A stretch of 64,000 nucleotides of DNA from Bacteroides bouchesdurhonensis (GCF_900155865.1 NZ_LT707006.1:4509779-4573778); one strand, 5' to 3'. Counted from the stretch's first letter, positions 1 to 9,610 are shown. The notes: generated by a model not told the origin, from the letters alone. Program-made: numbers and translations.

Positions 1-2
1 CG

Positions 3-1052
3 GACAGTTATCAGATTTACGGGCGTTTGATCCGTAAGAATTGTTTCAAGAAGGATGAATTGGTTTCACGTACGGATTATGAAAATACCAGGGTCTCTTC
101 CAACGGGAGCGTTTTTGTCGATCTTCCGGTACGGCTGATTTCGATTGGTGCCGACAGTTATAGCAAATACATGAATGCAAGCACGCTCAGCGGCAAGGAG
201 TTTTTTGTCTCCGGCAATTATTATACGCCTGGTGATGAGAATGCAAAGGTGCAGACTGAGTTTTTCCTGGATGTGACCAACTACTGTGTGCTCAGCAAGG
301 AAAAAACAACCGAATATTATTCGGCCAACGGACGTCGTGACAGCCTTGTGACGACGAAAGACTATTCGTACAACATCAATTTCTCTAATCCGGGAGCTTC
401 GTTGGAGCCCAAGAAGGTGGAGGTGGCCAACAGTAACAGTACCGCCGTTACCGATGAGTATGAGTTCTTGGATGGTTTTCCTGCTGTCCTTTCGTACCAC
501 AAGCATAGCGAAGGCGGGCATTCACGTGAAAATCGCATTTTGTTCAAGGATGGCACCTGCTTCCCGGAACGTATCCGCAGCAAGACGGACCAGACGTCCG
601 ACTTCCGCGATGAAGTGGTCTATACGGCTTATGACGGCCATCATAATGTGGCGGAAATTAAAGGCAAGGATGGCACTCCCGTCACTTTCCTGTGGGGGTA
701 TCTCAACCGTTTCCCGATAGCTAAGATTGAGAATGCTACCCGTAATGAGGTGTTGGGCGGAATGGGCTACTCGGCGACAGATACGAATGTGTTGGATGCC
801 TGGTCGGGCTTTGCGGGACCCTCGGATGATATCCTGAATAAGATCGGGTCCCTGCGCGAGGCACTGCCGGGTGCCAGGGTGACGCTCTACGATTACGACC
901 CGGTGAAGGGGCTTACCGGAGTGACGGACCCGAACGGTGTGGTGACCCGTTTTGAGTATGACCATTATAACCGATTAACGGACAGTTATTACGTGGATCC
1001 CGATTTGCAGAAGGTGATGTTGCAACAGTATATCTACCGTTTGGGGAAATAA
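3..1052 (+). CDS. RHS/YD-repeat protein, 3' part (runs off window start)
   Basis: The reading frame is open back to the first bases of the window, so this is the C-terminal 349 residues of a larger protein; an internal TTG at 27 is not a credible start. The last 60 residues carry a YD-repeat signature (YDYDPVKGLTGVTDPNG followed by TRFEYDHYNRL), the tyrosine-aspartate repeat that builds the RHS/TcC beta-cocoon. The part before it shows no domain I can name. It lies 48 bp upstream of a second, fuller RHS gene on the same strand, so the two are probably co-transcribed surface or secreted proteins. Base composition is visibly more GC-rich than the later part of the window, which suggests acquisition from elsewhere. 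Family placement is fairly sure; the function is not. Confidence 0.7.
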   Translation, partial: DSYQIYGRLIRKNCFKKDELVSRTDYENTRVSSNGSVFVDLPVRLISIGADSYSKYMNASTLSGKEFFVSGNYYTPGDENAKVQTEFFLDVTNYCVLSKEKTTEYYSANGRRDSLVTTKDYSYNINFSNPGASLEPKKVEVANSNSTAVTDEYEFLDGFPAVLSYHKHSEGGHSRENRILFKDGTCFPERIRSKTDQTSDFRDEVVYTAYDGHHNVAEIKGKDGTPVTFLWGYLNRFPIAKIENATRNEVLGGMGYSATDTNVLDAWSGFAGPSDDILNKIGSLREALPGARVTLYDYDPVKGLTGVTDPNGVVTRFEYDHYNRLTDSYYVDPDLQKVMLQQYIYRLGK

Positions 1053-1100
1053 CACAAGAAATGAAATACAATAACAGAATTAAAAAAAAAGAAGAAACGT

Positions 1101-4100
1101 ATGAAAAAATATATTTGCATCTTATTGTTTGGCCTGTTCTCGGCGGTGATGTCCGGGCAACCGGCTTACCAGCACCGTATGGACACAGCCATTGACATCG
1201 GCACGCATGACAGCCCTTTTACATTTACCGACAGCCGGTATACGGGGGATTTCGGGGATGATTTTTACTGGGATGTGGATTATCCTCCTTACCTTGGCGT
1301 CAAGGAGGTCTTTTACCGGATTACGCTGACTAATTCAATGACCGTAAGGTTTAAGATAACCCGTCCTGACCGTTGCTGGACCAATGTCGCATTGTTGGAT
1401 GACGCCGGTAAGAGGTGGGAATACAAGTTACACTCCAATATTGCTTTCGGATTGACTCCGGGTGTCTATTACTTTGTAGTGGAGGGGCAGCAGTCGGGTA
1501 ACCTGAATGACCCTGTACCTGATGTGACGATTGACGTGCAGGTGGAGGGAAGCGGGCGTACCACGGGAGAGGATTTCCTGTGCCCCTTTGAGCTGGGGAG
1601 TTTTAGCGATAACTTCAACCTGGCTCCCGGTGTGGAGGATTTCGACCAGTTTAGAAATGACTACCGCTCGGCCAAGGATATGAGGGTGGATGAATACACG
1701 CACGATGTTGTTTACCGTTTCACGCTGGATAATCCGATGAAGGTGAGTTTAAGGCAGGGAGGTGTCCGGGATGAATATGATTATTCGCAGTCCAGCCTGA
1801 TGAATGCCGCCGGGGATACTATCTGTGTATCCAATAGCGGGGACAGCAATGCCCGGCAGGTGGAGCTTTCTGCGGGGGAGTATTATATCTACGGATGGGG
1901 AAGGAGCTTTCGAAGTTCCGGGTTCAGCTTCAACCTTAGCGGCACTCTCCCTCCTGTGGGCAGTGACTTCTCCTATCCGGTAGAGGTGGGCAGCCGTTTT
2001 TCCGACTTTACCTATACCGATACGCGGAGCACTTCCAACTTCTCGGGTAGCAAACAGCCGGAAAAGGCGGGCAAGGAGGTGTACTACCGTTTTACCATTA
2101 CCCAGCCGATGGGGATAGGTATAACTACCTGCGGTTCTGCGGTAGCGGACACGTACCTGAAGGTGTTCTCTTCCGACAGGCAACGGGTGTTGTACTTCAA
2201 TGATGACTATTCGGGCAGTGGCGCTTGCAGCAATACGAAAAGTGCTTGTATCCATATTCCATTGCTCATGCCGGGAACATATTATGTGGTTACGGATGGG
2301 GCAAGTAATGGGAGCCTTACTACTGCCCTTACGGGGACGGTGGTTAATACTCCGGGGGATTCTTTTGAGATGGCCATTGATCTGGGACCGCATAACAAGG
2401 GCTTTTCTTTCTCCGATATCCGTAATACGGCTTCGGGGTATACGAACCGGTATCAGGGGAAGACGGCCAATGACGTGTATTATAAGTTCACGATGGAGAA
2501 GGTGCTGGCTGTTACGATAGACCATGCTGGGTCTTCGCTTGCGGATACGTATATGAGCCTGCTGGATAAGGACGGGAAGCTGCTGCGTAACAGTGGCAAC
2601 ACGAAGGGGCATGCGCAGTTGGAGTTACAGGAGCTGGCGGTGGGTACTTACTATGTGGTATCGGAGGGTATCAGCCTTAACGGTTCCATCACCACCAATA
2701 TCCGAATCCGTGGTGCCGGTGGGGATATTGTGACGACAAAGGGGCAGCCCCATGTCATTAGCCTGACGCCTTTGAAGAAGGCTTCCTCCACTTCTTCTTT
2801 AAAAGAGGATGAGCAGCTTCTTGAGATACAGTATTTCGACCATTTGGGCCAGGCGACGGAGAGGATTCTGCGGGGGATTACTCCGGGGGGTAATAATCTG
2901 ATCACGTTACAGGAGTATGACGGTATGGGGCGTGAGCTTCGGCAGTGGCTGCCTGCGCCGGTTGCAGATGATCTTGGGGCTTATGTCCATCCGTCGGTGG
3001 TGAAACGGGCTGCCCAGGCTACTGAACTTTACGGGAATGACGGGCGTCCTTACAGTGAGACGTCGTATGACGGGTCGGAGCTTGGCAGGGTTGTCAGGCA
3101 GGCCGGTGTGGGTAATGACTGGCATGCTGCCGGGAAGGCTGTCACGACGGATTATGTGACGAATGCGGGTGATGTTGCTCAACTGTCAGTGCGTATGTAC
3201 GGGTATTCGGGGAATGGCCTGAAGAGTACGGGGTATTATGCCGATGGTTCACTTTACGGTGTCAAGGTTACGGAGGAGGATGGTAATGTCAGTTACGAGT
3301 TTAAGGATAAGCTGGGCCGGGTGGTACTGAGCCGTCAGATGGACGGGAGCCTGGCGCATGATACTTATTATGTGTATGATGATTATGGTAATGTACGTTT
3401 TGTGTTGCCTCCGCTTGCGGCGGACAATCTGAACAGTGCCGCTTCCTGGACAGAGAGTAATGAGATACTTAAGAAGTATGTGTATGTTTACCGTTATGAC
3501 AAGCTGAACCGTTGTATCTATAAGAAGCTACCGGGTTGTGAACCGGTGTATACGGTTTATGACGCTGCGGACCGACCTATCTTTACCCAGGATGGGGAGC
3601 AGCGCACTAAAGGGGAATGGTCGTTCAGTATACCGGACGCTTTTAACCGTATTGTGCTGACGGGAACCTGTAAGAACAATCCCGATTATACGGCTGACCC
3701 GTTGAGGGATATTGTGGTGAAAGGTACTTGGGAACAGGCAGCAGGTGCGGTGAAAGGTTACAGTATTTCGGGTATCACCCTGAATGCTCCTACGGTTCTC
3801 TCTGCTGTTTATTACGACAGTTATGATTTTCTGGGTAAAAGTAACAGTATTCCCAATGATGCTACTACTTCTTATACGGAGGTTCCGGGTTACGGGAAAC
3901 GTTACAAGGGTGGCTGCCGGGGGCAGCAGACGGGATCATATGTAGCTAAGCTCTCGAAGACAGGTGCGGTTACGGGGTATCTTTATTCTGTGATGTATTA
4001 TGATGAACGTTACCGGATGGTTCAGCAGAGGGGTAACAATGGGTTGGGTGGAACGGACCTGACCTGCACCCTATACAGTTTTACCGGCAAACCGGCACAG

Positions 4101-5228
4101 GTCAAACAAGTACGCACTGTCCCTGGAAAAGAAACGGTTACGGAAACAAGAACCCATACGTATGACCATGCGGACCGTTTGCTCAGGACGACTTATCAGT
4201 TGAATGACGATGCTCCGGTTACGCTGGTGGATCATGTGTATGATGAGGTGGGTCGTCTGAAGTCTGACCGCAGGAATGGGAACGGTAAGCTGAGGAGTGA
4301 TTACACGTATAATGTCCGTTCGTGGACGAAGAGTGTCAGTGGACCGTTGTTCAGCCAGACGCTCAATTATCAGGAGAAGATGACCGGGAATACTCCTTGT
4401 TACAATGGTAACATCAGCAGCATGTCCTGGAAGGCGGGAACTGAAACTGCAGACAGGGGGTATCGTTTTACGTATGACGGTCTTTCCAGGTTGAAGGATG
4501 CGAATTACGGGGAAGGTAATAATCTTACGATTAATCCGAACCGTTTTAATGAACAGATAACCGGTTATGACAAGATGGGTAATATCCTGAAATTGAAACG
4601 TTACGGACAGATTTCTGCAACGGCTTACGGATTGGTTGATGACTTGGCTTTGACTTATAGTGGTAATCAGTTGCTGGCTGTGAAGGACAACGTAACGAAT
4701 TCAGTTTACGGTAATGGTACGGAGTTTAAAGACGGAGCTAATCAGACAACAGAGTATACTTACGATAAAAATGGCAATCTGATTAAAGATTTAAACAAGA
4801 ATATTAGTAGTATTGGATATAATTGTTTAAATTTGCCTGATCAGGTGATCTTTGGTAATGGTAATAGTGTTGAGTATGAGTACACCACCGACGGAGTAAA
4901 GTCGCGTACTGTACATAAGACGGGTTCTACTACCTTGACTACGGATTACTGTGGGAATGCGGTCTATGAGAATGGTGTGCTGAAGATGCTGCTCAATGAA
5001 GCGGGGTATGTGAGTTTTCCGGATAGGAAGTTTCATTTTTATCTGAAAGATCATCAGGGAAATATTCGTGTAGTGGCGGATAAGGATGGGATTGTGGAGG
5101 AAACTAACAGTTACTATCCGTTTGGTGGTATGTTTACTTCTACAGTGAATGTTCAGCCTTATAAGTATAATGGTAAGGAGTTGGATCAGAAGAATGGACT
5201 CAATTGGTATGATTATGGATTTAATTAA
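1101..5228 (+). CDS. RHS repeat protein with four PPC-like domains, C-terminus cut by IS
   Basis: 1375 residues. A signal peptide (about 1-19) is followed by four copies of a roughly 120-residue beta domain at about 28-145, 158-275, 285-405 and 415-545; each ends in a G-T/V-YYxxxxG pattern typical of pre-peptidase C-terminal (PPC-like) modules. A DUF6443-type linker (about 550-700; EIQYFDHLGQATERI) leads into YD repeats to the end. The terminal block (DHQGNIRV, YYPFGG, YKYNGKELD, GLNWYDYG) is the RHS core that normally continues into the invariant segment before a variable tip. Here it stops within five residues, and the stop codon lies at the IS edge, so the toxin or tip region is missing. 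No immunity gene follows. The protein is probably a truncated allele, whether or not it is still exported. Confidence 0.85.
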   Translation: MKKYICILLFGLFSAVMSGQPAYQHRMDTAIDIGTHDSPFTFTDSRYTGDFGDDFYWDVDYPPYLGVKEVFYRITLTNSMTVRFKITRPDRCWTNVALLDDAGKRWEYKLHSNIAFGLTPGVYYFVVEGQQSGNLNDPVPDVTIDVQVEGSGRTTGEDFLCPFELGSFSDNFNLAPGVEDFDQFRNDYRSAKDMRVDEYTHDVVYRFTLDNPMKVSLRQGGVRDEYDYSQSSLMNAAGDTICVSNSGDSNARQVELSAGEYYIYGWGRSFRSSGFSFNLSGTLPPVGSDFSYPVEVGSRFSDFTYTDTRSTSNFSGSKQPEKAGKEVYYRFTITQPMGIGITTCGSAVADTYLKVFSSDRQRVLYFNDDYSGSGACSNTKSACIHIPLLMPGTYYVVTDGASNGSLTTALTGTVVNTPGDSFEMAIDLGPHNKGFSFSDIRNTASGYTNRYQGKTANDVYYKFTMEKVLAVTIDHAGSSLADTYMSLLDKDGKLLRNSGNTKGHAQLELQELAVGTYYVVSEGISLNGSITTNIRIRGAGGDIVTTKGQPHVISLTPLKKASSTSSLKEDEQLLEIQYFDHLGQATERILRGITPGGNNLITLQEYDGMGRELRQWLPAPVADDLGAYVHPSVVKRAAQATELYGNDGRPYSETSYDGSELGRVVRQAGVGNDWHAAGKAVTTDYVTNAGDVAQLSVRMYGYSGNGLKSTGYYADGSLYGVKVTEEDGNVSYEFKDKLGRVVLSRQMDGSLAHDTYYVYDDYGNVRFVLPPLAADNLNSAASWTESNEILKKYVYVYRYDKLNRCIYKKLPGCEPVYTVYDAADRPIFTQDGEQRTKGEWSFSIPDAFNRIVLTGTCKNNPDYTADPLRDIVVKGTWEQAAGAVKGYSISGITLNAPTVLSAVYYDSYDFLGKSNSIPNDATTSYTEVPGYGKRYKGGCRGQQTGSYVAKLSKTGAVTGYLYSVMYYDERYRMVQQRGNNGLGGTDLTCTLYSFTGKPAQVKQVRTVPGKETVTETRTHTYDHADRLLRTTYQLNDDAPVTLVDHVYDEVGRLKSDRRNGNGKLRSDYTYNVRSWTKSVSGPLFSQTLNYQEKMTGNTPCYNGNISSMSWKAGTETADRGYRFTYDGLSRLKDANYGEGNNLTINPNRFNEQITGYDKMGNILKLKRYGQISATAYGLVDDLALTYSGNQLLAVKDNVTNSVYGNGTEFKDGANQTTEYTYDKNGNLIKDLNKNISSIGYNCLNLPDQVIFGNGNSVEYEYTTDGVKSRTVHKTGSTTLTTDYCGNAVYENGVLKMLLNEAGYVSFPDRKFHFYLKDHQGNIRVVADKDGIVEETNSYYPFGGMFTSTVNVQPYKYNGKELDQKNGLNWYDYGFN

Positions 5229-6516
5229 CATTTACGCAGCAATTGCTGCAAATTTCACTCCCTCTTCCCATAGTCTTCGATTTATTTCCTCGTTAGGATT
5301 AATCCCTAACACGGAAATAAATCGTTGCATAAGAAAAAGATTGTGGCACAGCACCTTTACAGATGCCATTGATAGAACAGTTCCCTTCTCCAAGGCTTTC
5401 ACTTTTGCCAGATTTACACTGGTCAATGAAGCGTTAAAGTGGAAATGCAGTTTGTCCAAGTCGCGACTTTGGCAGTCGGTCAGCCCTGTGAATTGCTTGC
5501 TATCCCGGTAGCAAAATTCAATTTGAAAACGAGTCCTGTAATAATCCAGTATATCCATCGCTTTCATCTGCGTGTCCGTAGAGAAATATAACTTACGCAC
5601 CTTCTTGTCATCACTTTCCCAAATACACAATCGAATATTTCTCCCTAAGGAACGGGAGTGGACGATTGCTGAAAGTATTCGTCCCTCTCCCTTTTCCAAC
5701 TGAATAATTTCAAAACGTTCCTCTTCCAAGTGTTTCATATCAATTTTACCATCATACAATTTAGGTCGGCCCTTTTTACCCGTAGGTTGTTCCATCGTCA
5801 GATACCGGAAATAAGCGTCATCCCGAAAACGACTGATGACATGGAATCCTATATCCAGGGCACCATCCACAAAAGTGGATTTAGAGAAATAAGCATCGGC
5901 AACTACATACTTGGTCAGCTGCTGAAGAGTTCCCTTACGGGTACGAAGTACATGCAAATACCAATCTATCAATGTCCATTTAGCTTGTTCCAAGGTTTTC
6001 ACAGGCGGCGTTTGAACGGCCTCCAAATGGAAGCAGGTATGAAGATCCATATCAATAATACCTATACCGGAGATTTCAAGACCATGCTTAGCCATTTTTG
6101 CACAACCGGACCAAAAACGGCCCAGATAGGGAGTGCATTTCCCTGACTTGCTGATATAACTCGGATCGAAAGCGATAGCAACACGGCTACTTATCTGAGA
6201 TTCAGCCAAAGTCGCATTGAAGCAGAGCCAGTCAAACTTGCGACCAAACTGCTGACGATAGCGTTGTTCGCAAAAGCGACCATAACGACCCAGTTGAAGG
6301 AAATTAATCCTACCGGGGATAATCAGATATAAAAGTAGTACTTCAAGCATAAATTTCTCACGCCATTTGTTTATCTTTGCAGCTGACTGACTCAGCAAAT
6401 TATTTATTATCTCAAGATATTGGTCAAGTTCGTTCAGATTCATTTTTTTCAGGATGTAGGAACCCTTAATATAATGAATTGGTAGGACTTGACCTACTTT
6501 TTAGTTGTTAATTCAA
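5223..6516 (-). mobile_element. IS4-family insertion sequence (ends tentative)
   Basis: A single transposase gene fills the element. The short outer motif AATTAACA occurs at the left edge (about 5224) and, inverted, at the right edge (about 6506-6514), but beyond those 8 bases the ends do not match well, and I could not find a target-site duplication. The left edge coincides with the abrupt end of RHS coding sequence. The missing RHS 3' end is not found beyond the right edge, so a deletion or rearrangement accompanied or followed insertion. Confidence 0.55.
5232..6443 (-). CDS. IS4-family DDE transposase
   Basis: 403 residues, an RNase H-fold DDE transposase catalysing cut-and-paste transposition. 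The catalytic aspartates appear to be D93 (AFDPSYI) and D183 (VVADAYF). The glutamate lies in a perfect IS4 YREK signature: Y302-x2-R305-x3-E309-x6-K316. The length is normal for the family and the frame is intact, so the copy may be active. The start at 6443 is an ATG followed by a helical N-terminus (MNLNELDQYLEIINNLL). It is transcribed against the RHS gene it truncates. Confidence in the family is high because of the YREK spacing. Confidence 0.92.
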   Translation of the reverse strand: MNLNELDQYLEIINNLLSQSAAKINKWREKFMLEVLLLYLIIPGRINFLQLGRYGRFCEQRYRQQFGRKFDWLCFNATLAESQISSRVAIAFDPSYISKSGKCTPYLGRFWSGCAKMAKHGLEISGIGIIDMDLHTCFHLEAVQTPPVKTLEQAKWTLIDWYLHVLRTRKGTLQQLTKYVVADAYFSKSTFVDGALDIGFHVISRFRDDAYFRYLTMEQPTGKKGRPKLYDGKIDMKHLEEERFEIIQLEKGEGRILSAIVHSRSLGRNIRLCIWESDDKKVRKLYFSTDTQMKAMDILDYYRTRFQIEFCYRDSKQFTGLTDCQSRDLDKLHFHFNASLTSVNLAKVKALEKGTVLSMASVKVLCHNLFLMQRFISVLGINPNEEINRRLWEEGVKFAAIAA

Positions 6517-6796
6517 AACTTAACGAACTATTGTTACCCTGATATAGGTTGTTTAATTATAGATAATTTATATCAGGGTAATTTCTATCATCATGAAAAA
6601 TGAATCGCTACAGAAAGAAAACTACGCTAGACGAGTTCATAACATCCATAAAAAGAACACAATATTAGTATATAATTTGAAGAAAATAGATCTTGCATAT
6701 GAATTAAGAATAGGAATATTGCAATCATAAACGTTAAACACTCTATTTTTAATGTGAATTATTACTAATATAGTTTTATATCTATATTTATAGTTA
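6517..6796. other. AT-rich intergenic region with a 13-bp perfect inverted repeat
   Basis: Between the IS and the BlaI-type gene I see no credible gene. The notable content is a perfect 13-bp inverted repeat, TTACCCTGATATA at 6534-6546 and its complement at 6569-6581, with a 22-nt AT-rich loop. It has no T-tract, so it is more likely an operator or the end of a small mobile or deleted segment than a terminator. Confidence 0.6.
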
Positions 6797-6804
6797 TATA
6801 TTTG
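6797..6804 (+). promoter_or_regulatory. sigma-ABfr -7 element of the blaI-like/blaR-like operon
   Basis: TATATTTG matches the Bacteroides -7 consensus TAnnTTTG; a T-rich stretch lies about 20 bp upstream in place of a clear -33 TTTG. Transcription would start near 6811. This rules out the in-frame TTG at 6802 as the start of the regulator. Confidence 0.55.
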
Positions 6805-6870
6805 CCTCATCACAATCAGGTTGTATCCCAAAGACTTGAGCGAAGAGATATGCAATTAAAAAAAGTAGAA

Positions 6871-7245
6871 ATGAACGAACAGAAAGAATTAACAAAAGCT
6901 GAGCTTCAAATTATGCAGGTACTTTGGCAAAAAGGGAGTGCTTTTGTAAATGAAATCTTGCAAGATTTGGAGGAACCTCGTCCTGCGTATAATACGGTTT
7001 CAACCGTGCTTCGTGTACTACAAAACAAAGGTTTTGTAGCATATAATAGTTATGGAAAGACTTATCAGTATTATCCATTAGTGACAAAAGAGAGTTACAC
7101 CAATCGATTCATGGATCGTGTGGTTGATAACTTTTTTAGTGGTTCAGTCAAAGCAATGGTTTCTTTTTTTACAAAGAAAGAGAAAATGTCAGTACAAGAG
7201 ATTGACGAACTCATTAAGTTGCTGGAAGAAAACAAAAAGAATTAA
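6871..7245 (+). CDS. BlaI/MecI-family transcriptional repressor
   Basis: About 124 residues with the winged-helix BlaI/MecI pattern: LTKAELQIMQVLWQKGSAFVN, then a recognition region (RPAYNTVSTVLRVLQNKGFV) and a C-terminal dimerisation part (DELIKLLEENKK). Family members repress their own operon and are cleaved when the partner membrane protease senses a signal. I chose the ATG at 6871, which has an A-rich upstream region as usual in Bacteroides; an in-frame ATG at 6850 would add seven residues. The BlaR1-like gene begins 5 bp after the stop, the standard two-gene arrangement. No beta-lactamase gene is nearby, so the regulated process is unknown. Confidence 0.88.
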   Translation: MNEQKELTKAELQIMQVLWQKGSAFVNEILQDLEEPRPAYNTVSTVLRVLQNKGFVAYNSYGKTYQYYPLVTKESYTNRFMDRVVDNFFSGSVKAMVSFFTKKEKMSVQEIDELIKLLEENKKN

Positions 7246-7250
7246 AAAGT

Positions 7251-9503
7251 ATGATTGAATTTGACTGGAGCGGATGGACGATCCTTCGTTTTGTTGGAGC
7301 CTCGTTTATTTTGTGGTTATGTTATTATTTACTGTATGATCGTAAAGCAGCTTTCAATCAATGCCGCAAGTTTTTACTATTTTCGGTATTGCTAGCTATT
7401 GTGGTAGCAGTGGTACGCATTCCTGTTTATCCAAAGGAAGTAACACCAATAAATGATCAGCAGTCAATATTACACGAGACACAGGCTAACGAGATTTCGG
7501 AAACGAAAATTGAAGTACCTGGGATACAATCTGATATACCGGAGACGGTAGTATCAGAAGGTGGTAATGAGCCGATGACACCGGTAGAAGAACCTCCTTT
7601 TTATGCTTCATGGGATTATGTGCAAATAGCCTGGTCAATTTATGGGATTGGTGTACTTATACTGTTGTTATATTTATCAACAGAGGTCATACGCATTAAA
7701 CGTTTACAACGTTGGGGAAGCTGTACGACGGATACTGATGGAATTCATATTGTACGTAACAATAATGTCTCCTCTCCTTTTTCTTTCTATCGAACAATTT
7801 TTATTCATCGAAAACTAGAAGGAGAAGTGTTACAAGTGGTACTACTTCATGAAAAAGCACACATCTTTTTCCATCATTATCGGGATACTTTTTTCATTGA
7901 ATGTATGTCCGTCTTATTCTGGTTCAATCCTTTTATCTGGTTGATTAAACGTGAATTGCGTGCACTACACGAGTTTCAGGTAGACAATAGATTGCTTTCC
8001 AGTAAGATTGAATTATTTAATTATCAACGCATTTTATTCGAAGAGCTAATGGGATACAGCCCGAAAATTGCGAATGGTTTTCATAATTCATTAATTAAAA
8101 AAAGATTTATCATGATGAAATATCAATATAAGGAACGTTTCTCCGGATTACGTAAAATAGCCTTATTTCCATTGTGTATCGGTTTGTTGGCATTGTTTTC
8201 TTTTACAGAAAGACCGACTAGTAGCAATCTGACAGCAGATGATATGACAGTATCGATTGTGCCGAAAGAGACTTCGAATATGAAATCTGAAATAATACCC
8301 ACTCCTGAAAATAGTGTTAAGGAAGAAGAATTGATAACAGATAGTTTTTCACAATCGATATTAGAACCATTTGTTGCCAATGAAAGTACAAAGTCGGATG
8401 AAACACAGAAGACAGATTCTAACAAATCGGAAACAGAGCCGATAGATATTACTTTTGAAAAAGCCATTCGCGCCAATATAGAAAGGCCAAAAACAGAGCC
8501 CCAAAGTATTACTTGGGAAAAAGCTATTCACACCAAGGAAAAAGAATCCGAACCAGAGCCACAATCTGACAATATCAATAATGAGATCGGAGTAGATTTG
8601 CGCAGTGACCAATTGGTGGTTTCACGCCTTTCCAGAAGAAATCAAGGAGAATCATTCGTACGTTTTATAGAATGTACTCCCCAAGATACTCGTGTGACAA
8701 TAGCCCTCCCTGTCCTCTACAACAGGCATTGGATACAATTTGAAAAAGGGTTGTCTATTGTAGATGAAAACACACAAGACATCTATCGTATACGCTCACT
8801 AACTCGTGGAATGCAGCTTAACCAGACTTATTGGATTGAGGGACAAAGAGATAGATTAGTAGAATTTACAATGGTTTTTCCCCCCTTAGGTAAGAAAGTA
8901 AAGAAGATAAGTATCCGAGATTGTTTTCCTGAAGAGAATGGAATAACACCCCCTAACGGCGCGGGATGGAACCTGAATAATTTATGGGTAAATGAATTTG
9001 CTCCCACTGTCGCCCGTTTAGCTGAATACGACAAAGAAGGACGCCCGCTACGTTCGGACCAGGTAGAAGAAGTCAATATTCCTGTCAGTCAATTGACTAT
9101 TGCTCCTACAAATAGTGGTTCAACTGAGATATATAAAATTGAAACCACGAATGATCATACGGAAGTGACACTAAGCATTCCTATATATTTTGATCGCCAT
9201 TGGATATGTATAGGTAGAGATTTGGGCATAGTAGACGAGGCAACAGGCGAAGTATATCAACTGGAAGGAATAGCTAAAGGACTTGAAGCAAATAAACTGT
9301 TATGGATAGAAGGATGTGCAGGACATTCCATTCTAGTGACATTGCTATTCCCTAAATTAGATAAGAAAGTGAAAAAGATAAGTTTATATGATGTTTATCC
9401 CGATGCAGGCTGTATTTCTCCTACCAATGGTTCCCCATGGAATTGGAGAAGAATAAAAATCAAAGATTATCAACGAGAACAAAAGGGTCGTATTATATTG
9501 TAG
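7251..9503 (+). CDS. BlaR1/MecR1-type M56 membrane metallopeptidase with duplicated C-terminal domain
   Basis: 750 residues. Two N-terminal membrane segments (about 8-28, 40-57), another at about 125-143, then a cytoplasmic zinc protease core with H200-E-K-A-H204 and a likely third ligand E241 in HEFQVDN, followed by a membrane segment at about 303-318. These are the hallmarks of M56 proteases that relay an extracellular signal by cleaving a BlaI-type repressor. The expected penicillin-binding sensor is absent. Instead, after a Glu/Thr/Ser-rich linker (about 320-450), there are two homologous domains of about 140 residues (about 455-598 and 606-750), each with RHWI, a conserved YWIEG or LWIEG, and KKVKKIS. 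It therefore probably senses something other than beta-lactams. Confidence 0.85.
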   Translation: MIEFDWSGWTILRFVGASFILWLCYYLLYDRKAAFNQCRKFLLFSVLLAIVVAVVRIPVYPKEVTPINDQQSILHETQANEISETKIEVPGIQSDIPETVVSEGGNEPMTPVEEPPFYASWDYVQIAWSIYGIGVLILLLYLSTEVIRIKRLQRWGSCTTDTDGIHIVRNNNVSSPFSFYRTIFIHRKLEGEVLQVVLLHEKAHIFFHHYRDTFFIECMSVLFWFNPFIWLIKRELRALHEFQVDNRLLSSKIELFNYQRILFEELMGYSPKIANGFHNSLIKKRFIMMKYQYKERFSGLRKIALFPLCIGLLALFSFTERPTSSNLTADDMTVSIVPKETSNMKSEIIPTPENSVKEEELITDSFSQSILEPFVANESTKSDETQKTDSNKSETEPIDITFEKAIRANIERPKTEPQSITWEKAIHTKEKESEPEPQSDNINNEIGVDLRSDQLVVSRLSRRNQGESFVRFIECTPQDTRVTIALPVLYNRHWIQFEKGLSIVDENTQDIYRIRSLTRGMQLNQTYWIEGQRDRLVEFTMVFPPLGKKVKKISIRDCFPEENGITPPNGAGWNLNNLWVNEFAPTVARLAEYDKEGRPLRSDQVEEVNIPVSQLTIAPTNSGSTEIYKIETTNDHTEVTLSIPIYFDRHWICIGRDLGIVDEATGEVYQLEGIAKGLEANKLLWIEGCAGHSILVTLLFPKLDKKVKKISLYDVYPDAGCISPTNGSPWNWRRIKIKDYQREQKGRIIL

Positions 9504-9521
9504 CATACCTTTAAATGAAGA

Positions 9522-9573
9522 TTCACGCAAACTTACGCAATGATTAAATCAAATCTGCATAAATTTGCGTGAA
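9522..9573. terminator. Bidirectional hairpin between convergent genes
   Basis: Arms 9522-9539 and 9556-9573 pair over 18 bp with two mismatches (outer TTCACGCAAA / TTTGCGTGAA perfect). The hairpin lies between the convergent BlaR1-like gene and SGNH hydrolase gene, so a shared terminator is the simplest reading. A U-tract is weak on both sides. Confidence 0.5.
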
Positions 9574-9610
9574 CCGTATTTATCAACTACTTTTCACAAC
9601 CACCAAAGGA

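Noticed and set aside
1749..2612. 287-codon open frame on the minus strand
   Set aside because: It lies wholly opposite the PPC-like domains of the RHS gene, has no recognisable domain and is a product of GC-rich codon use.
5149..5511. 120-codon frame spanning the RHS-IS junction
   Set aside because: It is the antisense of the transposase C-terminus joined to an alternative frame of the RHS end.
6802..6870. TTG-initiated N-terminal extension of the BlaI-like protein
   Set aside because: The TTG is part of the -7 promoter box, so it would not be transcribed.
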